Below are positions 59,201-64,000 of a stretch of DNA of 64,000 bases, in pieces. The translations under genes were made by a program, and so were the position numbers. The notes under the pieces were generated by a model. That model saw nothing but the letters and a program-made list of their open reading frames with translations. It ran no database searches and was not told the origin of the DNA. Origin of the DNA: a virus; the IMG/VR virus record IMGVR_UViG_3300046000_008568, positions 1 through 64,000 of that record. The stretch is one strand, 5' to 3'. The first letter of the stretch is position 1. Every line of letters begins with the position of its first letter.

Positions 59201-59741
59201 AACAATTATTAAAGTAGGTAAAAATCGAATAAGGATACCAAATACAGCAGCCGCGGCCGCCAATGAATTAATAGTTTTTAATACTTTAAAAGCTGCAGGA
59301 TGGAATAAGGTACAAGTAGCAGCTGCATTAGGTAATATATCAAAAGAAACAGGAGGTTCATTTGATCCAGGAGCAGTATGGGCTAAAGATCTTAATGGAT
59401 ATCCTTCTGTAGGCTTAATCCAATGGAATGGAAAAGGTGTAGGTAACACTACAGATCCAAATGGTGTTTTTGCTATAATTGGTACAACAGTAGAAGAACA
59501 AACAAATTATTTAATTAATAAATGGCCTAATACTGCTAGATTTTTAAAAGCAACTCCTAGTACGGTAACTCCTTATACAGCAGGATTTAATTTTGCTAAA
59601 ATAGTAGAAGTATGTGCAGATTGCGGAAATTTAACAGACTACCAAAATAGCACAAGATTCCAAGCATATGAAAGAAGCACATTTGCTGAAAACTATTATA
59701 ATAGATTTAATACATCTGGAGATTCTTTATACTGGCAATAA
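56211..59741 (+). CDS. Baseplate hub protein with C-terminal phage tail lysozyme domain (1176 aa)
   Basis: Residues 1-900 form the hub part (WVRMTSGVNT...; VTFNCWDIKQLEELELLYMRPGYTVLLEFGWDFA; C-terminal LTITLDGIGGIIIGNLFKINQDIIPKGYKN), comparable to combined gp27/gp5 functions. Residues about 1015-1170 are a phage tail lysozyme: AAALGNISKETGGSFDPGAV (E1046 as likely catalytic Glu), YPSVGLIQWNG, and two Cys in VCADCGN. It should cut peptidoglycan during injection. The Ala-rich junction AAAAANE near 1015 is a flexible hinge. The N-terminal hub assignment is from position and pattern. Confidence 0.8.
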   Translation: MSIFRETFPTFIQNELKRRQDGMAARTPAFLHQLNSRSAWVRMTSGVNTRDSKGGITNELAKNYVLQGGTLNHSTKETKDGIVDVFTQKNGLGNASNAYSNRSQGGNLNRTGIRPMPGITNVAIQSKGAYGSLQEATVTFNCWDIKQLEELELLYMRPGYTVLLEFGWDFAKINGYTPSYDILNKSDLKLNDAFAQIYELIDQSGGTYDALLGYVKNYNWAARDDGGYDCTTSIISLGEVLESLKCNWVPGETIAFDSSNKGILQIPGAPSNINVVQSYEKGIIPGLIQELWNYAYRRSDRLSTTITDRSGDYYYLYRQDIRENKGDRGGLVKNLGQNDPKAEIYITLGSFCDLLSTYVFTKGASNQPLSELVTYETDYKSKNYIKYDKKNSTNSPESLFNPQKPINAYAKSLKCIASPLALSTNLGVCYVRNDNWNNLSIQAPTSPTPPARITPSRDIQNAVFNTNFSTLKNSVLPAVVERIGSKMTRTGDTTLGSTFGGGFDLTNTKQYKYDGNLKDDITTLATDLGNALVGFTFPSGVPELEFWNGTRFSSPNTNPGSGTVNLLDYFGNVNKLYDQLFRYDYDPAPPGKPDIYEQNIVGFNEDPFEDGAVSTTDKTQKQWSKQEVIDLLKTSLSSIPIQGALQQSLINQIPVVADQVANAASNVSSKSALPFLEDNNGDTKQLGYISNIYVNLNYLYEHAISKNVASSDPQNKNTISIRDYIQGVMRDVQNSLGNINNFDIQVDNRNAIGRIIDINFTGSTKEKLFLLQMHNLNSVVRDYKFSSKIFPEMGSIIAISAQDPEGIGKLGYDNATLVAWNEGISDRLIPKKNFNSTIELKKDPNKPDSPATFLLPFLTKIYNYFQYINGSSTLNSTNDNFNYAYGGLDFAYRDFLASLDRFDPQNRFRTIIPTELTITLDGIGGIIIGNLFKINQDIIPKGYKNIGNREIAYIVTRLGHQLSGNDWTTELSAYPVVFENATGIKVWKQWDNNQYPGTIIKVGKNRIRIPNTAAAAANELIVFNTLKAAGWNKVQVAAALGNISKETGGSFDPGAVWAKDLNGYPSVGLIQWNGKGVGNTTDPNGVFAIIGTTVEEQTNYLINKWPNTARFLKATPSTVTPYTAGFNFAKIVEVCADCGNLTDYQNSTRFQAYERSTFAENYYNRFNTSGDSLYWQ

Positions 59742-59753
59742 TTTAATTAATTA

Positions 59754-60227
59754 ATGAGACCAATACCTAAAAGCCGAATTCAAGAAAGTTTATATACCAA
59801 TGGTACTGGTATAGGGCAAAATATTGCTTTACGTTACATAAGTGATAAAAAACCTTATCTAGGATCATATAACATAGTTAATGGTACTAAATATTCTACA
59901 GGAAAAACATTTGATAATAATTCTCAATCATTAGAAACTTATAATGTTTTATCAAAAAATACTGCTTCTATTTTATCTGCTGGGTCCGTTCCTACTTTAA
60001 AAGATTCATTATTAAATCCTAATGTTTCCTTGTCTTCTCCTCGTTATTTTTCTAAAGACTTAAGAACTTCAAATATTTTAATTAAAGAAATAGATAAAAA
60101 CGCTTATAATCAACTAGCTGACCAATCTTCATCAAATTATCAAGTAATAATTTACGATCAAAACACTCAAACTTTAGAAGAAGTTAATAGTCAAATGCCT
60201 GGATTGACATCTTTCTTGGTTTCCTAA
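59754..60227 (+). CDS. Hypothetical baseplate-region protein (157 aa)
   Basis: A Ser/Asn/Thr-rich protein with no recognised domain (PKSRIQESLYTNGTGIGQNIALRYISDKKPYLGSYNIVNG ... DQNTQTLEEVNSQMPGLTSFLVS). It begins 12 bases after the hub gene and closes the structural block. Its short strands suggest a baseplate accessory. It is followed by the first replication-type promoter. Confidence 0.55.
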   Translation: MRPIPKSRIQESLYTNGTGIGQNIALRYISDKKPYLGSYNIVNGTKYSTGKTFDNNSQSLETYNVLSKNTASILSAGSVPTLKDSLLNPNVSLSSPRYFSKDLRTSNILIKEIDKNAYNQLADQSSSNYQVIIYDQNTQTLEEVNSQMPGLTSFLVS

Positions 60228-60246
60228 AAATTTATTCGTACATTTA
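60216..60246 (+). promoter_or_regulatory. Host sigma-A-like promoter of the polymerase-like gene
   Basis: TTG (60216-60218), 20-base spacer, TACATTTA (60239-60246) within TTCGTACATTTAGC. The ATG is 20 bases downstream at 60267. Confidence 0.58.
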
Positions 60247-60266
60247 GCGAATAAATAAATAAGGTT

Positions 60267-61541
60267 ATGTTTTATATTATCGAGAAGGAATCTCAATTAC
60301 CGTTTTTACCGCCTTTTGATAAATGTTTTGTTCATGTAATATCGAACAATTACAATTATCACCCTGCTATATCTGAAGTATCATTAGTTTATGTTAAACC
60401 ATTTGATGATAAAGGATATATATTCTGTATTAAACATAACGAATCACTAAGTCTAAAATGGCAACCACTTAAAAAATTCCTGTCTGAAAAGGAATTATAT
60501 GCTATTGATGCAAAACACACTAAATATTTTTTAAGTGGTAAAATAAACGATATAACATTAAACAGTATTGCTAAAGGCGCTAAATTAGAGCTAAGCAAAT
60601 GTGAACCTGAAATTATGTTTGATTTTTATCGTAACCACGGTTCAATAAAGAATGTTAATGAATTAATTCCAATTTCTAAACATTATGAATATTGCGAATT
60701 ACTTTACGAGTTAGTAAAACCATATATTGATAAAAATACTGATTATACAAATAAACAAATTGATGTGTTCTTTAAAATTGAAAAAGAAGGCATTAAATTA
60801 GATCGCGAATGCTTTATTAAATACCATGAAAACCATCCTACGCCGCATTTTTCAATCAAACAAGGACGAGCTTATACTAATTATAATTTATATACTCTTA
60901 CTGGTCGCCCTTCTAATTCCTTCAATAATATAAATTATGCTGCTCTAAATAAAGAAAACGGGGAGAGAGAATGCTTTGTTCCTGGCAATGACTTATTTAT
61001 GGAGTTTGATTTTAATGGTTATCACCCTCGTTTATTAGGTGATATAGTAGGATACAAATTTGATTACGATACTAGTGTATATGTTCAAATTGCCCAAATA
61101 TTAAACGAATCCGATATATCTAAAGTAAAAGAAATTACATTTCAAAATTTATACGGAGGGATACGAAAAGAATTTAAAAACAAGCCATTCTTCAAGGAAG
61201 TAGACATGTTTACAGATAGTTTATGGGATGAAATCCAATATGGTGGTTCATTTAAAACACCATCAGGTAAAATATTTCATTTAAAAGATATTGAAAACCC
61301 AACACCACAAAAAATACTTAACTACTATATCCAGAATTTCGAAACATCGCAAAACGTAGAACAACTACATGCATTATTTGGCGAGTTTAGGCCGTTAAAA
61401 TCGCGTATAGTGCTCTATACATATGACTCCGTGCTTATAGATGTATCGCGCGAAGAAACGCAGAAAATTGGGGAGATCCTAGCTAAATTAAAATACCCAA
61501 CACGAGTAAAAACAGGAACACACTATAATAATTTAAAATAG
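60267..61541 (+). CDS. Compact family A DNA polymerase-like protein (424 aa)
   Basis: The last 240 residues show the family A palm/fingers pattern: LTGRPSNSFNNINYAALNKENGERECF (212-237, like TGRLS...NLQNIP), motif A LFMEFDFNGYHPRLLGDI (D248), motif B-like KEITFQNLYGG (288-298, like K..NFG..YG) and motif C LYTYDSVLID (D387). Both metal-binding Asp are present. The first 180 residues match no known exonuclease or thumb domain. At 424 residues it is far below the usual 550-900. It is probably a replicative or repair polymerase, but activity needs proof. It starts the replication unit with its own host-like promoter. Confidence 0.78.
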   Translation: MFYIIEKESQLPFLPPFDKCFVHVISNNYNYHPAISEVSLVYVKPFDDKGYIFCIKHNESLSLKWQPLKKFLSEKELYAIDAKHTKYFLSGKINDITLNSIAKGAKLELSKCEPEIMFDFYRNHGSIKNVNELIPISKHYEYCELLYELVKPYIDKNTDYTNKQIDVFFKIEKEGIKLDRECFIKYHENHPTPHFSIKQGRAYTNYNLYTLTGRPSNSFNNINYAALNKENGERECFVPGNDLFMEFDFNGYHPRLLGDIVGYKFDYDTSVYVQIAQILNESDISKVKEITFQNLYGGIRKEFKNKPFFKEVDMFTDSLWDEIQYGGSFKTPSGKIFHLKDIENPTPQKILNYYIQNFETSQNVEQLHALFGEFRPLKSRIVLYTYDSVLIDVSREETQKIGEILAKLKYPTRVKTGTHYNNLK

Positions 61542-61555
61542 AAAAACAAACGGTT

Positions 61556-62011
61556 ATGACCCAAGAACACATATTTATGGCCAGTTATGAATTTAACGAC
61601 ATTGTTATTGATGACATGGTAGGAAATAAATTATTTTGCACCTTTATTGCTCAAGATAGATTAGATGAAGTGCTAGGTGCCCTTACAAATCGCTATTCTA
61701 TTTTATATAATAAAATATTCGTTTTATCCTCTCCGGATACTAACGAGTTGATTTTAACATATAACATTGATGTTATGAATACTACATCGAAAAATGCACT
61801 ACCTAGCACAATATTACTACATAGAAAAAAAGAATCTAATACTTTATACACAATTAATGCATTAAACGCTTTAATTCGTGAACTAAATCAAGGTGTACTT
61901 GATACTAACTACAAAGTAAACTGGCCTGACCACCGTAATGTTATATTACTTACTCAAGAAGGCGGCTTAAGAAAAGTACATACAAAAATCCACACTATTG
62001 TTGAAGTCTAA
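61556..62011 (+). CDS. Conserved hypothetical protein next to the polymerase (151 aa)
   Basis: Alpha/beta protein with NDIVIDDMVGNKLFCTFIAQDRLDEVLGAL and the conserved-looking NTLYTINALNALIRELNQGVLDTNYKVNWPDHRNVILLT. I recognise this as a recurring small protein in T4-like environmental phages near replication genes, without known function. It shares the transcription unit of the polymerase-like gene (14 bases apart). Confidence 0.65.
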   Translation: MTQEHIFMASYEFNDIVIDDMVGNKLFCTFIAQDRLDEVLGALTNRYSILYNKIFVLSSPDTNELILTYNIDVMNTTSKNALPSTILLHRKKESNTLYTINALNALIRELNQGVLDTNYKVNWPDHRNVILLTQEGGLRKVHTKIHTIVEV

Positions 62012-62043
62012 TTTGGCTTCCTAATTTTCCTTTCGTACATTTA
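62012..62043 (+). promoter_or_regulatory. Host sigma-A-like promoter of the gp32-like gene
   Basis: TTTG (62012-62015), 20-base spacer, TACATTTA (62036-62043) within TTCGTACATTTATC. The ATG at 62077 is 33 bases downstream. Confidence 0.6.
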
Positions 62044-62076
62044 TCTTACTTATAATTATTAAAATTAAAAAATGTT

Positions 62077-62889
62077 ATGGATTTATCTTTAATCAAATCA
62101 AAATTGGACTCTTTCCAAAGCAAAGGGCAAACCAAAGACAAAATTGACTATTCCAAAATTTTTTGGAAACCGAAAGTGGGAAAACACCAAGTTCGTATTA
62201 TTCCGTCAAAATTTAACAAGTCAACACCATTCCGTGAAGTTTATTTTCACTATGGTTACACTAAAGGACCTATTTTGGCCTTAACAAATTGGGGTGAAGC
62301 TGACCCAATCTTAGAAGCAGCACAAAAACTTCGTAAATCTGACAATCCGGATCATTGGCAAATGGCTAAAAAGATTACTCCTAAAATGAGAGTATTCGCA
62401 CCTGTTATTGTTCGTGGTGAAGAAGCATCAGGAGTTCGTTTATGGGAATTTGGTAAAGAAATTTACACCCAATTAATGAATATTGCAATGAACGAAGATT
62501 ATGGTGATTTTACGGACATTCAAGATGGACGTGATTTTATTGTTGAAGGAGTTGATGATACTGTAGCAGGTCGTAAAGTAGTTAAATGTCTTCTTACACC
62601 AAGAGTAAAAACTACACCTATTACAGATGATGCTGAAGCATTACAACTGTATTTAGACGAACAACCAGATATCTTTGCAATTAATAGAAAACATACCTAT
62701 GAAAGCTTAAATGAAATCTTCCAAAAATGGGCTAATCCTGAAGAAGATGATACTGACGAACCTATTGTTGCTAAAGAAGAAGAAGGTCTTAATGATATGC
62801 CTTGGGATGCTAAAGCAGAAACACCAGCGCCTAATTATACTTTAAGCACAAAACAACCAAAAGCAGATAAATTTAACGACTTATTTTAA
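62077..62889 (+). CDS. Single-stranded DNA-binding protein (T4 gp32-like)
   Basis: The N-terminal KVGKHQVRIIPSKFNKSTPFREVYFHYGYTKGPILALTNWGEADPI is the OB-fold start of gp32-like phage SSBs. AKKITPKMRVFAPVIVRGEEASGVRLWEFGKEIYTQLMNIAMNEDYGDFTDIQDGRDF covers the remaining core. The C-terminal acidic tail (NPEEDDTDEPIVAKEEEGLNDMPWDA, ending FNDLF) would bind partner proteins. The CxxC zinc site of T4 gp32 is absent. It stands two bases before uvsX, a fitting recombination pair. Confidence 0.9.
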   Translation: MDLSLIKSKLDSFQSKGQTKDKIDYSKIFWKPKVGKHQVRIIPSKFNKSTPFREVYFHYGYTKGPILALTNWGEADPILEAAQKLRKSDNPDHWQMAKKITPKMRVFAPVIVRGEEASGVRLWEFGKEIYTQLMNIAMNEDYGDFTDIQDGRDFIVEGVDDTVAGRKVVKCLLTPRVKTTPITDDAEALQLYLDEQPDIFAINRKHTYESLNEIFQKWANPEEDDTDEPIVAKEEEGLNDMPWDAKAETPAPNYTLSTKQPKADKFNDLF

Positions 62890-62891
62890 TC

Positions 62892-63992
62892 ATGGCTAAA
62901 AGAACCTTAAACGATATGGCTTCGGCCGCTATAAAATCGTCTCCTGGTAAGCCATTTGATTTAGATAGTTTTAAAAAATCAAAATTCCTATCGGAGTCAT
63001 CTAAGTTTAAAAAACAACGATGGATCCCATTTTCCCCAGCTGTACAAGATGCACTCTCTATTCCAGGAATACCCATGGGCCATGTAACAATTGCTCGTGG
63101 GGGTTCCGATACAGGGAAAACTACATTATTGATTGAGGCCGCAGTGTCCGCTCAACAAATGGAGGTATTACCTGTATTTATTATTACTGAGATGAAATGG
63201 GATTTTGCTCACGCTAAGAAAATGGGACTAGAAGTAGAAGCTATTCCTGACGGAATTACAGGTGATACTATGGATTATAAAGGATTTTTCCTATATGTTG
63301 ATAGATCATCGTTAAATACTATTGAAGATGTATCTGCATTTATTGCTGATATATTGGACGAACAAAAGAAAGGTAAATTACCTTATGATTTATTATTCTT
63401 ATGGGATTCAGTTGGATCTATTCCGTGTGATATGAGTGTTAAACAAGGAAATAATAATCCTATGTGGAATGCTGGTGCTATGGCTACTCAATTTGGTAAT
63501 TTTATCAACCAACAATTTCCATTATCACGTAAAGAAAAATATCCTTACACAAATACATTATTTGTAATCAATAAAACAGGAGTACAACCGGCTTTAACCC
63601 CGATGTCACAACCTAGAATGACAAATAAAGGTGGAAACGCAATGTATTGGGATGCTTCAATTGTAATTACATTTGGAAATGTAACCAATAGTGGTACTTC
63701 TAAAATTAATGTACAGCATAAAGGTAAAAAAGTTGAATTCGCTAAACGTACTAAAATAGCAATTGATAAAATTCATGCTGATTGTGGCATAGCAACATCT
63801 TCAACTATAATCGTAACACCTCATGGATTTATACCAGATGATAATGATGCCGTAAAAGATTATAAAAAAACATATGCTTACGAGTGGTTTACAGAAGGAA
63901 CAAATGTAGAAGAACTACAAATTGTTGAAGACGCTAGTGAATGGGATGAAAGTAGAAGTATATCTCCTATGATTGAAATAGATGATAACTAA
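62892..63992 (+). CDS. uvsX: UvsX-type RecA-like recombinase
   Basis: Strand-exchange ATPase. Walker A GGSDTGKTT (K76), the polar ITEMKWDFAHAKKMG segment, and Walker B LLFLWDSVGSIP. The 220-300 region (NTLFVINKTGVQPALTPMSQPRMTNKGGNAMYWDASIVI) is the DNA-binding loop area of UvsX. The length of 366 residues is near UvsX (about 390). It follows the SSB in the same unit, and its stop (TAATG) overlaps the next start. Confidence 0.93.
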   Translation: MAKRTLNDMASAAIKSSPGKPFDLDSFKKSKFLSESSKFKKQRWIPFSPAVQDALSIPGIPMGHVTIARGGSDTGKTTLLIEAAVSAQQMEVLPVFIITEMKWDFAHAKKMGLEVEAIPDGITGDTMDYKGFFLYVDRSSLNTIEDVSAFIADILDEQKKGKLPYDLLFLWDSVGSIPCDMSVKQGNNNPMWNAGAMATQFGNFINQQFPLSRKEKYPYTNTLFVINKTGVQPALTPMSQPRMTNKGGNAMYWDASIVITFGNVTNSGTSKINVQHKGKKVEFAKRTKIAIDKIHADCGIATSSTIIVTPHGFIPDDNDAVKDYKKTYAYEWFTEGTNVEELQIVEDASEWDESRSISPMIEIDDN

Positions 63993-64000
63993 TGTTTGAT
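63992..64000 (+). CDS. Start of next gene (cut by window end)
   Basis: ATG TTT GAT overlaps the uvsX stop as TAATG, the coupling used by many genes here. Only three codons are visible, so nothing can be said about its product. Confidence 0.4.

Noticed and set aside
1-64000. Recoding of TAG as glutamine, known in some Bacteroidota phages
   Set aside because: Several genes here end normally in TAG (bases 4956, 11630, 25081, 51132 and 61539), and reading through would add no conserved sequence.

Overview
The window is a continuous, AT-rich piece of a tailed-phage genome. Every credible gene lies on the + strand, genes are packed tightly (many ATGA or TAATG overlaps), and gene content and order follow the T4-like myovirus plan: large terminase, portal, prohead protease, scaffold and major capsid protein, then neck, contractile sheath, tail tube, baseplate, and gp32/UvsX replication-recombination genes. 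A Bacteroidota host is likely but inferred. The reasons are a Fibrobacter-succinogenes-type paralogous domain in the largest adhesin, starts preceded by A-rich leaders rather than Shine-Dalgarno sequences, and promoters of the form TTG/TTTG-N19-20-TAyATTTA, close to the Bacteroidota sigma-A consensus. The genome was probably recovered from an environmental virus; I cannot name a species.

Layout. 1-9.9 kb: the end of a nucleotidase-like gene, then proteins of mostly unknown function, several carrying short recurring terminal tags (KLTRNS tag; IR..V+KKLSE helix), with a DEDDy exonuclease/zinc-ribbon gene among them. 10.0-12.3 kb: a small metabolic island (FAD-dependent dehydrogenase, two small overlapping genes, NadR-like P-loop protein) with host-like promoters. 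12.4-24.3 kb: head morphogenesis (terminase, portal, four unassigned head-region proteins, gp21-like protease, scaffold, capsid). 24.4 kb: phoH. 25.1-42.6 kb: a large adhesin/tail-fibre locus with a 2338-residue mosaic protein, a trypsin-like protease with an intact H-D-S triad, Pro/Thr/Ser linkers, and a 1350-residue fibre with 50 uninterrupted 14-residue SHAEG repeats. 42.6-46.4 kb: neck and tail completion (gp13/14/15-like), the last with an extra LamG-like domain. 47.1-60.2 kb: sheath, tube, a gp26-like assembly chaperone with an overlapping downstream frame, tape measure, and a baseplate hub with a tail lysozyme. 60.3 kb to the end: replication and recombination (compact family A polymerase-like protein, gp32-like SSB, UvsX), with the next gene starting at the last bases.

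How it fits together. Two sequence signals partition the genes. TTG-N19-20-TTCGTAyATTTA precedes metabolic and replication genes (10014, 11363, 60267, 62077), suggesting use of host sigma-A. An ATATTTAT motif without a -33 box precedes nearly every structural transcription unit, suggesting a phage-controlled late class. Rho-independent terminators separate head, tail-tube, baseplate and metabolic units. The most promising observations are the repeated tag, which resembles T4 capsid-targeting peptides and recurs three times inside one 830-residue protein (possible head-internal polyprotein), the probable frameshifted tail chaperone, the very small family A polymerase, and the virion-locus trypsin-like protease.
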